Source: Streptomyces toyocaensis
GTDB lineage: Bacteria; Actinomycetota; Actinomycetes; Streptomycetales; Streptomycetaceae
DNA: 64,000 nucleotides
Assembly: GCF_000725125.1 (NCBI RefSeq)
Contig: NZ_JFCB01000005.1
Span: 124,001 to 188,000, forward strand
Direction of reading: 5' to 3'
Notes under the pieces: model-generated
What the model saw: the letters and a program-made list of their open reading frames with translations, nothing else
Database searches by the model: none
What the model was told of the DNA's origin: nothing
Shown here: positions 27,860 through 35,676 of the stretch, piece after piece
Numbering within the stretch: the stretch's first letter is position 1
Layout: each line of letters starts with the position of its first letter
Translations under genes and position numbers: made by a program

Positions 27860-28527
27860 TTGTAGCCGAGCCCGCGCACCGTCACCAGATACCGCGGCGC
27901 CCCCGGGTCCGGCTCGATCTTGGCTCGCAACCGCTTGACGTGGACGTCGAGCGTCTTGGTGTCGCCCACGTAGTCCGCGCCCCACACCCGGTCGATGAGC
28001 TGCATCCGGGTCAGCACCCGCCCCGCGTTGCGCAGCAGCATCTCCAGCAGGTCGAACTCCTTCAGCGGCAGGTCGACCTTCGTGCCGCCCACGGTGACCA
28101 CGTGCCGGTCGACGTCCATCCGCACCGGACCGGCCTCCAGCGCCGCGGGGGTCACCTCCTCGGGCTCACCACGCCGGCGCAGCACCGCGCGGATCCGGGC
28201 GACCAGCTCGCGCGAGGAGAACGGCTTGGTGACGTAGTCGTCGGCACCTATCTCCAGGCCGACCACCTTGTCGATCTCGCTGTCCTTGGCGGTCACCATG
28301 ATGACGGGGACGTTGGAGCGGCCGCGCAGCTGGCGGCACACCTCGGTGCCCGGCAGCCCGGGCAGCATCAGGTCGAGCAGAACGAGGTCGGCGCCGTTGC
28401 GCTCGAACTCGTCGAGTCCGTCGGGCCCGGTGGTCGCGACGGCGACCTCGAAGCCCTCCTTGCGGAGCATGTACGACAGGGCGTCGGAGAAGGACTCCTC
28501 GTCCTCGACGACGAGCACACGGGTCAC
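27847..28527 (-). CDS. phoP: Phosphate-response regulator PhoP
   Basis: A 226-residue OmpR-type response regulator. The receiver domain starts TRVLVVEDEESFSDALSYML with the acidic pair, has the phosphorylated Asp in DLVLLDLMLPGLPGTEVCRQL (about residue 53), Thr in VIMVTAKDS and Lys in DDYVTKPFSSRELVARIRAVLRR. The winged-helix DNA-binding domain (about 130-226) ends ARYLVTVRGLGYKFEP-like. Start GTG 28527 overlaps the phoR stop by 4 bases. PhoP controls phosphate scavenging and secondary metabolism in Streptomyces by binding PHO boxes made of 11-bp direct repeats. Confidence 0.96.
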   Translation of the reverse strand: MTRVLVVEDEESFSDALSYMLRKEGFEVAVATTGPDGLDEFERNGADLVLLDLMLPGLPGTEVCRQLRGRSNVPVIMVTAKDSEIDKVVGLEIGADDYVTKPFSSRELVARIRAVLRRRGEPEEVTPAALEAGPVRMDVDRHVVTVGGTKVDLPLKEFDLLEMLLRNAGRVLTRMQLIDRVWGADYVGDTKTLDVHVKRLRAKIEPDPGAPRYLVTVRGLGYKFEP

Positions 28528-29816
28528 GGAAGGACCTCCGGGGAGGGAAGCGTTTCGTACGCGGATGGATCGGAAGAGTGGGGGGATGGGTGGGACGTCC
28601 GTCCGGCCTCGTCCTCGAGGCCCTCGGTGTCGTCCCGGTGAGACATCTGGTGGGCGCGCTCGCGGGCCGCGCGGGCCTCCGGCAGCCGCAGGGTGAAGGT
28701 GGAGCCCTGGCCCTCCGCGCTCCACACCGTGACCTCCCCGCCGTGCGAGGCGGCCACGTGCTTCACGATCGCGAGGCCGAGCCCCGTACCGCCGGTGGCA
28801 CGGGAGCGAGCGGGGTCGACGCGGTAGAAGCGCTCGAAGATGCGCTCCTTGTCCTTGTCCGAGATGCCGATGCCCTGGTCGGTCACGGCTATCTCGATCA
28901 GGTCCCCGCCGGGCTGGACCACCGTACGGGCCGCGATGCCGACGCGGGTACGGGCGGGCGAGTAGTTGACCGCGTTCTCGACGAGATTGCCGAGCGCGGC
29001 GGCGAGCTGGCCCCGGTTGCCCCACACCCGCAGGTCGGCGGTGCCTCCCGCGGCCATGGTGATCTCCTTGGCACCCGCCTGGTGCCGGCAGCGGTCGATG
29101 GCCTCGGCGACCAGTTCGTCGACGCGGATCGGTTCGGCGTCCTCCAGCGGGTCGTCGTTCTGCACCCGGGAGAGGTCGATGAGTTCCTGCACCAGGTTCG
29201 TCAGCCGGGTCGCCTCGATCTGCATGCGCCCGGCGAAGCGCTCGACGGCCTCGGGATCGTCGGAGGCGTCCATCACGGCCTCGGAGAGCAGCGAGAGCGC
29301 GCCGACGGGGGTCTTGAGCTCATGGCTGACGTTGGCGACGAAGTCGCGTCGTACGGCTTCGATGCGGCGGGCCTCGGTGAGGTCCTCGACGAGCAGCAGA
29401 ACGAGCCGGGAGCCGAGCGGCGCCACCCGCGCGGACACCGCGAGGGCCTCGCCGCGTCCGGTCCCCCGGCGGGGCAGGTCCAGCTCGACCTGGCGTATCT
29501 CGCCGTCGCGCCGGGTGTCGCGGGCCATCTTCATCATGGGCTCCACGGCGAGCTTGCCGCCGCGGACCAGGCCGAGGGCGTACGCGGCGGAGCTGGCCTT
29601 GACGACTCCGTCGGCCTCGTCGAGGACGACGGCGGACGAGCGCAGCACGGACAGCACGGTGTCCACACCCGGCGGAAGCACCAGGTCCGTGTGCAGGGAG
29701 GTACGCGTGGGGCGCCTCTGTTCGCGCTCGCTGAAGCGGAACGCCAGCATGGCGATGACGCCGGTGAGCACTCCGGCGATCGCAGCCACTGCGGCGACCG
29801 CCGCGTTCACGTCCAT
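28524..29816 (-). CDS. phoR: Phosphate sensor histidine kinase PhoR
   Basis: A 430-residue sensor kinase. One N-terminal transmembrane helix (AAVAAVAAIAGVLTGVIAMLAFRF, residues 4-27) anchors it; there is no large extracellular domain, as usual for PhoR. A PAS-like region (about 45-165) precedes the dimerisation domain with the H-box FVANVSHELKTPVGALSLLSEAV (His about 176). The ATPase domain has the N-box LVENAVNYSP, G1 VTDQGIGI, F-box IFERFYR and G2 GTGLGLAIVKHV. It phosphorylates PhoP and is encoded immediately upstream of phoP with translational coupling. Confidence 0.96.
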   Translation of the reverse strand: MDVNAAVAAVAAIAGVLTGVIAMLAFRFSEREQRRPTRTSLHTDLVLPPGVDTVLSVLRSSAVVLDEADGVVKASSAAYALGLVRGGKLAVEPMMKMARDTRRDGEIRQVELDLPRRGTGRGEALAVSARVAPLGSRLVLLLVEDLTEARRIEAVRRDFVANVSHELKTPVGALSLLSEAVMDASDDPEAVERFAGRMQIEATRLTNLVQELIDLSRVQNDDPLEDAEPIRVDELVAEAIDRCRHQAGAKEITMAAGGTADLRVWGNRGQLAAALGNLVENAVNYSPARTRVGIAARTVVQPGGDLIEIAVTDQGIGISDKDKERIFERFYRVDPARSRATGGTGLGLAIVKHVAASHGGEVTVWSAEGQGSTFTLRLPEARAARERAHQMSHRDDTEGLEDEAGRTSHPSPHSSDPSAYETLPSPEVLP

Positions 29817-29889
29817 GCACCCAGGTTAGGCATGGCGCGGCCGGTGCCCACAGCCGTCGGCGGGCGAGCTCGAACACTCGTCGCTCAGA

Positions 29890-29933
29890 GTTCACCTTGG
29901 AGCCAGGGATGGTTCATTTGGGGTGACGGAACC
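29890..29933 (+). promoter_or_regulatory. PHO box in phoR-phoU intergenic region
   Basis: Two clear 11-nt direct-repeat units, GTTCACCTTGG (29890-29900) and GTTCATTTGGG (29912-29922), flank a degenerate unit in exact 11-nt register (AGCCAGGGATG). A weak fourth unit (GTGACGGAACC) follows. This fits the G(G/T)TCAYYYR(G/C)G core of PhoP-binding sites. The site is placed to control both phoRP (leftward) and phoU (rightward), as reported for S. coelicolor. Confidence 0.88.
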
Positions 29934-30015
29934 GGACGCGTAGGAGTCGGACCGTGGGAGCGTGGGCAGGAGCCCCGGCTCCTGAAGCCCGGACAGACGC
30001 ACGAGAGGAACCCTG

Positions 30016-30717
30016 ATGCGGGACGCGTACCACGAGGAACTGGATTCGATCGGCGACGGTCTGGTGGAGATGGCCCGGCTGGTCGGGTCGGCGATCGGGC
30101 GCGCCACGACCGCCATCCTGGACGCCGATCTGAAGCTGGCGGAGAGCGTGATCGAGGCCGACCAGAAGGTCGACGAGCTCCAGCACGAGCTGGAGGCACG
30201 GGCCATCGCCCTGCTGGCGCGCCAGCAGCCGGTGGCGACCGACCTGCGCATAGTCGTCACCTCACTGCGGATGTCGGCCGACCTGGAGCGCTCCGGCGAC
30301 CTGGCCCAGCACGTGGCGAAGCTCGCGCGGCTGCGCTACCCGGAGCGCGGGGTCCCGCACGATCTGCACGCGACCATCCTGGAGATGGGCCAGCTCGCGC
30401 AGCGCCTGATGGCGAAGGCGGCCGAGGTGATCATCACCAAGGACGTGGACCTGGCGCTCCAGCTGGAGCAGGACGACGACGCGATGGACCTCCTCCACCG
30501 CACCCTCTTCCAGCACCTGATGGACGACCGCTGGAAGCACGGCATCGAGACGGCCGTCGACGTCACGCTGCTCGGCCGCTACTACGAGCGTTTCGCCGAC
30601 CACGCGGTCTCGGTCGCCAAGCGGGTGGTCTACCTGGTCACCGGCGAGCACGCGGACGAGATCCAGGCGGAGCTCCAGACGGAGATCCAGACGGTGCCGG
30701 GGGTGGAGGGCGCCTGA
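30016..30717 (+). CDS. phoU: Phosphate signalling regulator PhoU
   Basis: A 233-residue all-helical protein with the two PhoU three-helix bundles. MRDAYHEELDSIGDGLVEMARLVGSAIGRAT opens the first, with the metal-binding EADQKVDELQHELEARAIALLARQQPVATDLR segment (about 54-85) and the matching second-bundle motif ALQLEQDDDAMDLLHRTLFQHL and YYERFADHAVSVAKRVVYLVTGE. It dampens PhoR signalling and phosphate uptake under phosphate excess. Divergent from phoR with a PHO box between them. Confidence 0.96.
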   Translation: MRDAYHEELDSIGDGLVEMARLVGSAIGRATTAILDADLKLAESVIEADQKVDELQHELEARAIALLARQQPVATDLRIVVTSLRMSADLERSGDLAQHVAKLARLRYPERGVPHDLHATILEMGQLAQRLMAKAAEVIITKDVDLALQLEQDDDAMDLLHRTLFQHLMDDRWKHGIETAVDVTLLGRYYERFADHAVSVAKRVVYLVTGEHADEIQAELQTEIQTVPGVEGA

Positions 30718-30726
30718 CCGCGGTCC

Positions 30727-30822
30727 GCGGCGGGCGTGCGCGGAGGCGGCCGGCGGGCGTGCGCGTGACCGGCCTGGCGCGCGTGCGCGTAGACCGGGCG
30801 GCGGGCGTGCGCGGAGGCGGCC
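30727..30822. repeat. GC-rich direct repeats between phoU and small Cys-rich gene
   Basis: A 25-nt sequence beginning GCGGCGGGCGTGCGCGGAGG occurs at 30727-30751 and again at 30798-30822 (period 71), with partial GGGCGTGCGCG copies between. The function is unknown; it may be a slippage-prone spacer. Confidence 0.7.
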
Positions 30823-30921
30823 ACGGGCGCGTACGAGCCCCAATGCGCCGTTGATGCGCCCAGGGGTGCGGGCATCCAATGGGGAGTGGTGTGCGCATGC
30901 CCCAGCCCCGAGGAGGGACCC

Positions 30922-31077
30922 ATGGCCGAATCTCCCGGCACGACGCCCGACCCCACGCAGGAGCGCGAGACCGAGCAGCCCGCCGAGGTCAGGAACCTCA
31001 CGCTGATCGCCGCGTGCGGCTGCGGCTCCGGCTGCGGTTGCGGGTGCCAGTCGGGCAACCCGTGCCAGTGCGGCTGA
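30922..31077 (+). CDS. Small cysteine-rich protein
   Basis: A 51-residue product from the ATG at 30922 with GAGGAGGG as ribosome-binding site. The first 30 residues are acidic and Pro/Thr/Glu-rich (MAESPGTTPDPTQERETEQP), then AEVRNLTLIAACGCGSGCGC and on, with seven or more cysteines in the last 20 residues arranged as CxC and CxxxxxC pairs. This composition suggests a metal-binding (metallothionein-like) peptide or a modified-peptide precursor, but no known domain is recognised and no modifying enzyme is adjacent. It is followed by a bidirectional terminator. Confidence 0.7.
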   Translation: MAESPGTTPDPTQERETEQPAEVRNLTLIAACGCGSGCGCGCQSGNPCQCG

Positions 31078-31091
31078 CTCCGTACGAGCGA

Positions 31092-31124
31092 AGGCCCCGG
31101 CGCCGGTGACGGCCGCCGGGGCCT
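31092..31124. terminator. Bidirectional terminator
   Basis: AGGCCCCGGCG (31092-31102) and CGCCGGGGCCT (31114-31124) form an 11-bp perfect stem between the convergent Cys-rich and MFS genes. Confidence 0.85.
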
Positions 31125-31139
31125 CCGGATCTGCTCCGC

Positions 31140-32417
31140 TCAGCAGGCCTTGACCTCGGGCACCGCCTCGGCGGCCCGAGCACCCTCCCCGGCGACCGTC
31201 TCCGCGGTCTCGTCCGGCAGCCGGCGCATCAGCAGCCCGTACCCGAGGCCGGCCACCGTGCCGACGACGGCGCACATCCCCCACAGCCACTCGGCGCCCC
31301 AGTGGTCGATGACGAACCCGGACATCAGCGGGGCCACGAGGGCGGCGACCGCCCAGGACATGGTGTACATGCCCTGGTAGCGCCCGCGCCCGTGCACCGG
31401 GGACAGCCGGACGACGAGCCCCGTCTGGGTCGGCGCGTTGACGATCTCGGCCAGCGTCCACACGCACACGGTGAGGGCGAAGACGGCGACGGACCCGGCG
31501 AAGGCGGTGAGCCCGAAGCCGTACCCGGCCAGCAGGGACGAGGCGACGAGCAGGTGCCGCGGGTCCCGGTGCTCGATGAACCGCGTCACGGGAAGCTGCA
31601 GTACGACGATGAGCACACCGTTGACGGCGATGGCCAGGCCGAAGTCCGCGGGCGTGAACCCCGCCTCCCCCATGGCGACCGGCAGCCCCAGGTACCCCTG
31701 CTGGAAGACCACGGCGATGAGGAAGGACAGCCCGACGACGCCCATGAAGCGCCCGTCGCGCAGCACGGTCAGGAGTGAGACGGACTCGCCCGCTGCGGAG
31801 GCCTCCGGGGAGTCCTCGCCGCTCGGCCGGGACTCGGGCAGCTTCACGAAGACGACGACCGCGCACACCAGCGTCATGCCGGCCTCGATCAGGAAACCGG
31901 CGAGATAGCTGACCTCTGCGATGAACCCGGCGCCCGCGGAGGAGACGGCGAAACCGAGGTTGATGGCCCAGTAGTTGAGCGAGAAGGCCCGGATACGGTC
32001 CTCCGGCCGGACGATGTCCGCCATCATCGCCTGCACGGCCGGCCGGGAGGCGTTGGAGGCCATGCCGACCAGGAAGGCGACGGCCGCGATGGCGACCGGG
32101 TCCCGCATGAAGCCGAGCACCGCGATGGACAGCGCGGTGGCGGTCTGGGCGACGAGCAGCGTGGGCCGCCGCCCCAGCCGGTCGGTCATCACACCGGCCC
32201 CGAGCGAGGAGATCACCCCGCCGAGCCCGTGCAGCGCGGCGACGAGACCGGCGTAGGAGGCGGAGTATCCGCGGTCGAGCGTCAGGTAGAGCGCCATGAA
32301 GGTGGCGACGAAGCCGCCCAGCCGGTTGACGAGGGTGCTGATCCACAGCCACCAGAACGCGGGGGGAAGCCCCGAGACCGACTCGCGCACGGCACGTCTC
32401 AGTCCGGCGACCGACAT
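31140..32417 (-). CDS. Major facilitator superfamily transporter
   Basis: A 425-residue polytopic membrane protein with about 12 hydrophobic helices. The MFS loop 2-3 signature GVMTDRLGRRPTLLVAQ (about residues 79-95) is present. The first helix is around FWWLWISTLVNRLGGFVATFMAL. Start ATG 32417 (MSVAGLRRAVRESV) is preferred to the upstream in-frame ATG because sequence before it is not transporter-like. It resembles drug/proton antiporters of the MDR type; the substrate is unknown. It is divergent from gpmA. Confidence 0.88.
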   Translation of the reverse strand: MSVAGLRRAVRESVSGLPPAFWWLWISTLVNRLGGFVATFMALYLTLDRGYSASYAGLVAALHGLGGVISSLGAGVMTDRLGRRPTLLVAQTATALSIAVLGFMRDPVAIAAVAFLVGMASNASRPAVQAMMADIVRPEDRIRAFSLNYWAINLGFAVSSAGAGFIAEVSYLAGFLIEAGMTLVCAVVVFVKLPESRPSGEDSPEASAAGESVSLLTVLRDGRFMGVVGLSFLIAVVFQQGYLGLPVAMGEAGFTPADFGLAIAVNGVLIVVLQLPVTRFIEHRDPRHLLVASSLLAGYGFGLTAFAGSVAVFALTVCVWTLAEIVNAPTQTGLVVRLSPVHGRGRYQGMYTMSWAVAALVAPLMSGFVIDHWGAEWLWGMCAVVGTVAGLGYGLLMRRLPDETAETVAGEGARAAEAVPEVKAC

Positions 32418-32594
32418 GGGGACCCCCCGTAGAACCCAGTGACCCTGGAAGTGGTGGATGTAAGTGGCTGATGCAGCGAGCACAACTTACGAAGGAAGGG
32501 GCGCGGGAGGCCACTCAATTAACAGATCCCGTCAAGCGTCCGCCAAGCGGGCAGGGCGCGCGGCCCTCGCGGGGCGTCTATTACGCTCGGGCCC

Positions 32595-33356
32595 ATGGCC
32601 GACGCACCGTACAAGCTGATCCTCCTCCGCCACGGCGAGAGCGAGTGGAACGAGAAGAACCTGTTCACCGGCTGGGTGGACGTCAACCTCACCCCGAAGG
32701 GCGAGAAGGAGGCGACGCGCGGCGGCGAGCTGCTCAAGGACGCCGGCCTGCTGCCCGACGTGCTCCACACCTCCCTCCAGAAGCGCGCGATCCGCACCGC
32801 GCAGCTCGCGCTGGAGGCAGCCGACCGCCTGTGGATCCCGGTGAACCGCAGCTGGCGCCTGAACGAGCGTCACTACGGCGCCCTGCAGGGCAAGGACAAG
32901 GCGCAGACCCTCGCGGAGTTCGGCGAGGAGCAGTTCATGCTGTGGCGCCGCTCCTACGACACCCCGCCGCCCCCGCTCGCCAACGACGCCGAGTACTCCC
33001 AGTTCACCGACCCGCGCTACGCGACCCTGCCGCCGGAGCTGCGCCCGCAGACGGAGTGCCTCAAGGACGTCGTCGTCCGCATGCTCCCGTACTGGTTCGA
33101 CTCGATCGTCCCGGACCTCCTCACCGGCCGCACGGTCCTCGTCGCCGCCCACGGCAACAGCCTGCGCGCCCTGGTCAAGCACCTCGACGGCATCTCGGAC
33201 GCCGACATCGCGGGCCTGAACATCCCCACGGGCATCCCCCTGTCCTACGAGCTCGACGCCGACTTCAAGCCGGTCACCCCCGGCGGCACCTACCTCGACC
33301 CGGACGCGGCAGCGGCCGCGATCGAGGCGGTCAAGAATCAGGGCAAGAAGAAGTAA
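32595..33356 (+). CDS. gpmA: 2,3-bisphosphoglycerate-dependent phosphoglycerate mutase
   Basis: A 253-residue glycolytic enzyme interconverting 3- and 2-phosphoglycerate. [23 protein letters not shown] (residues 8-30) carries the catalytic phospho-accepting His and Arg. [14 protein letters not shown] and [19 protein letters not shown] (second catalytic His) complete the active site. The last codons NQGKKK and the stop lie in a sequence that is repeated at the far end of the integrated element, so gpmA appears to be the integration target; the enzyme itself remains intact. Confidence 0.96.
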   Translation: MADAPYKLILLRHGESEWNEKNLFTGWVDVNLTPKGEKEATRGGELLKDAGLLPDVLHTSLQKRAIRTAQLALEAADRLWIPVNRSWRLNERHYGALQGKDKAQTLAEFGEEQFMLWRRSYDTPPPPLANDAEYSQFTDPRYATLPPELRPQTECLKDVVVRMLPYWFDSIVPDLLTGRTVLVAAHGNSLRALVKHLDGISDADIAGLNIPTGIPLSYELDADFKPVTPGGTYLDPDAAAAAIEAVKNQGKKK

Positions 33357-33382
33357 GCAGCACCGAAGAAGCCCCCTACCTG
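33339..33382. mobile_element. Candidate attL of the integrative element (3' end of gpmA)
   Basis: CAGGGCAAGAAGAAGTA (33339-33355) and AAGCCCCCTACCTG (33369-33382) recur with identical spacing at 49373-49389 and 49403-49416. The first block has one mismatch (17 nt), the second none (14 nt). The middle 13 nt differ. The stop codon of gpmA lies within the core, so integration leaves the gene product unchanged. Confidence 0.7.
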
Positions 33383-33410
33383 TGGGTTTCCCCTCAGGAG
33401 GGGGTTCTTC
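33365..33410. terminator. gpmA terminator
   Basis: GAAGAAGCCCCCT pairs with AGGAGGGGGTTCTTC around an 18-nt loop, beginning 9 bases after the gpmA stop. Confidence 0.75.
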
Positions 33411-33443
33411 TGTGGGCCTGGGCCGTGCCTGGGCCGCCATCGT

Positions 33444-33632
33444 TCAGATGCGGCGGATCCTCACGCGGACCGACAGCAGGAAGCCCATCAGGACGGCGAC
33501 GGGCAATGTGACGTTGGCCTGCACGGCCAGCATCGCCCCGCCAGCACAGATGAGGACGATGTGCAGCTCACGGGGGATGAGGTCGATACGCAGACCTCGA
33601 CGTGGCACGATAGCCATCTCCGTAGGTTCCAT
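33444..33632 (-). CDS. Small membrane protein of the element
   Basis: A 62-residue product from the ATG at 33632, starting MEPTEMAIVPRRGLRIDLIP. A hydrophobic segment (LHIVLICAGGAMLAVQANVTLPVAVLMGFLL) could form one long or two short helices, ending in the basic VRVRIRRI. No domain is recognised. It is the only gene between attL and the repeats beside int, so it belongs to the element. Confidence 0.6.
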   Translation of the reverse strand: MEPTEMAIVPRRGLRIDLIPRELHIVLICAGGAMLAVQANVTLPVAVLMGFLLSVRVRIRRI

Positions 33633-33987
33633 GAGTACTCCTAATGTCGTGGATGCGAATGCGCCAACGGAGCGAGGGGCCGTCCAATGCGATGGGCGGC
33701 CCCTCTTGATCACCCCGGCGGTGCAGAGGACTTTATCGGCTTAACGGTAGCTCTGCAAAACCGCAGCTAAAGACCAGGCGTGACGCTCTTCATGCCGCGT
33801 TTCGCCGCCATCGACGACCGGAGGGCGCTTCTCTCGCGAGCCTCCCCCTCACACCTTGCGAAAAACCACTGAATTACTAAAGTGCCGAAGCCCTGGGGGT
33901 TGGAAGCACCCGTCTGAGCGTCTGGCGAGCTTGGCGACAAGCCCCTGGCCGTGCCCCCTGCCCCTCCCCGTCAGCCTGGGGCGAGGT
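33633..33987. other. Non-coding stretch left of the int repeats
   Basis: About 355 bp with no convincing gene. A TCTGCAAAACCGCAG-type dyad lies near 33750-33766, but no tRNA cloverleaf can be drawn. Confidence 0.4.
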
Positions 33988-34195
33988 TTGACACGCGGAG
34001 TGTCAAATCCGTGATGGCCATTTCACCGCCCCACCCCCCGACAAATCACGAACCGTGAATTGACACGCGGAGTGTCAAATCCATGATGGCCATTTCACCG
34101 CCCCACCCCCCGACAAATCACGAACCGTGAATTGACACGCGGAGTGTCAAATCCATGATGGCCATTTCACCGCCCCACCCCCCGACAAATCACGA
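33988..34195. repeat. Three tandem 72-bp repeats with an internal palindrome, next to int
   Basis: Units start at 33988, 34060 and 34132; each begins TTGACACGCGGAGTGTCAA, a palindrome with 7-bp arms (TTGACAC/GTGTCAA) and a 5-base centre, followed by ATGGCCATTTCACCGCCCCA and a TCACG-AAC-CGTGA dyad at the junction of units. Copies are almost identical (one G/A change in the first). The third is cut short before GAGGTCAGG. Their place 20 bp beyond the int stop suits integrase/excisionase arm sites in attP or iteron-like control sites. Confidence 0.9.
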
Positions 34196-34216
34196 GGTCA
34201 GGAACCGTACGTTAGG

Positions 34217-35437
34217 TCAAGCGAAGACAGCCGCAATCGCCTTGCGGGTGCGCTCCTGACTGGATGGCATCAGGTGCGCGTACACGCGGAGCGTCAGGCC
34301 CGGGTCCGAGTGGCCCAGGTACTCGGCGAGGGCCTTGATGTTCTCGCCCGCGTCCAGGAGCACCGAGGCGTAGAAGTGGCGGAGGGCGTGCATGCCGTTC
34401 TCGCGGGACTCGGCGTATGGGCGGCCCCGCTCGGGCACGGGGATGACGCCGGCCGCAGCCAGCGCCGGTTTCCACGCCTCCTCGTTGAGCGACGTACGCC
34501 AGACATGCCCACCGCGCGGCCCGGTGAAGATGAGCCGCTTGGTCACCGGAGGACCGTCGGCCACCTTCCACGGCAAGGTGATCTCGACCGGCGGGAACCG
34601 CTTCACGTGCGCCCGGAGCGCATCGGCGACGGGGCCGGGAAGGGGCACGTCCCGCAGCTTGCCGCCCTTCGGCGGCGCGAACACGGCCTTGCTGCGGCTC
34701 AGCTTCAGTTGCTGGACCACGTGGAGCGTGTCCGAGTCGAAGTCGATCGCGTCGACGGCCACGCCCAGGATCTCGCCCTGGCGGAGCCCGCAGCCGCCGC
34801 CCAGGTCGACCATGGCTTGGTAGCGCTCGGGCATGGCGGCCTGGACGGCGAAGACCCGCTCGGGCGTCCACGGCACGACACGCTTGTTGTCGACGGTCGG
34901 CGGCCGGACAGACCGAGCGGCACAAGGGTTCCTAGGAAGGTGTCCATCGTCCACGGCCGCACTGAGCGCCGCCCGCACGTTGGAGTAGATCGTCCGGGCA
35001 TACGACCCGCGGACGCCGTTCTCCTGCAACTGCCGCACCCAGTCGCGGATGTGCGCCGGCTGGAAGGAACCGAGCGGGCGCGAGCCGAGGTAGGGGAAGG
35101 CGTGCAGCCGTAGTTGCGACTCCATCGAGGCTCGGGTGTTCGGGTCGGCGCCCTGCGTGGTGACCCAGCGTTCGGCGTACTGCTGAAAGGTGATCCGGGC
35201 AGCGCGTGGGTCGATGTACTGCCCGCGCGCCATGTCCGCCTCGATGTGCGCCAGCCACTGATCAGCGAGCCGCTTCTGACGGTCGGGGAAGCTTTTGGAC
35301 TTCTCCGTGCCGTCCGGGCCGACGTAGCGAGCGCGGTAGCGGAGCCCGGACCCGTAGCGCTCGGTCTTGGCCTTGCGCACCTTCCCGTCCTGGCCGGTCT
35401 CGGTCCGGTACCAGCGATCCTGGATGTGTCCGGCCAT
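34217..35437 (-). CDS. int: Tyrosine recombinase (integrase)
   Basis: A 406-residue phage-type integrase that catalyses site-specific integration and excision. The N-terminal arm-type DNA-binding region is basic (RWYRTETGQDGKVRKAKTERYG), then a core-binding SAM-like domain (about 75-160). The catalytic domain shows Arg in GGCGLRQGEILG, the HxxR box in GMHALRHFYAS, and GHSDPGLTLRVYAHL with the last His and the nucleophilic Tyr. The ATG at 35437 overlaps the xis stop as TGATG. Upstream in-frame codons are not integrase-like. Confidence 0.95.
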   Translation of the reverse strand: MAGHIQDRWYRTETGQDGKVRKAKTERYGSGLRYRARYVGPDGTEKSKSFPDRQKRLADQWLAHIEADMARGQYIDPRAARITFQQYAERWVTTQGADPNTRASMESQLRLHAFPYLGSRPLGSFQPAHIRDWVRQLQENGVRGSYARTIYSNVRAALSAAVDDGHLPRNPCAARSVRPPTVDNKRVVPWTPERVFAVQAAMPERYQAMVDLGGGCGLRQGEILGVAVDAIDFDSDTLHVVQQLKLSRSKAVFAPPKGGKLRDVPLPGPVADALRAHVKRFPPVEITLPWKVADGPPVTKRLIFTGPRGGHVWRTSLNEEAWKPALAAAGVIPVPERGRPYAESRENGMHALRHFYASVLLDAGENIKALAEYLGHSDPGLTLRVYAHLMPSSQERTRKAIAAVFA

Positions 35438-35676
35438 CAGGCGGCAGCCCCTTCCCGCAGGGACTCGACCCAGGCCTGGACGTCCGCAGGGTCGTAGCGG
35501 AGATGCCGGCCGACTCGGAAGCCACGAGGACCGGTGCGCTTGCGGCGCCACTGGTAGACCGTCTCGACACTGGGCAGGTCGAACATGGCCACGAGGTCGT
35601 CAGGAGTCAGATACCGCGACGGCAGAGATCGCGGCTCGGAGGCCACGTCCACGACGGTGCTGCGTCGGCTAGCCAT
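35437..35676 (-). CDS. xis: Excisionase (MerR-like helix-turn-helix)
   Basis: A 79-residue HTH_17-type protein. RYLTPDDLVAMFDLPSVETVYQWRRKRTGPRGFRVGRHLRYDPADVQAWV covers the DNA-binding helices and wing of excisionase-like proteins. The ATG at 35676 (MASRRSTVVDV) is inside the end of rep (8-base overlap), and its stop overlaps the int start, so rep-xis-int are one operon as in pSAM2. It should direct int towards excision. Confidence 0.9.
   Translation of the reverse strand: MASRRSTVVDVASEPRSLPSRYLTPDDLVAMFDLPSVETVYQWRRKRTGPRGFRVGRHLRYDPADVQAWVESLREGAAA

Noticed and set aside
33740..33780. A tRNA-like sequence left of the int repeats as a conventional AICE attachment site
   Set aside because: Only one stem with a short loop can be drawn; acceptor, D and T arms are missing.
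33988..34195. A CRISPR array
   Set aside because: The three units are contiguous 72-bp repeats with no variable spacers and no cas genes are nearby.
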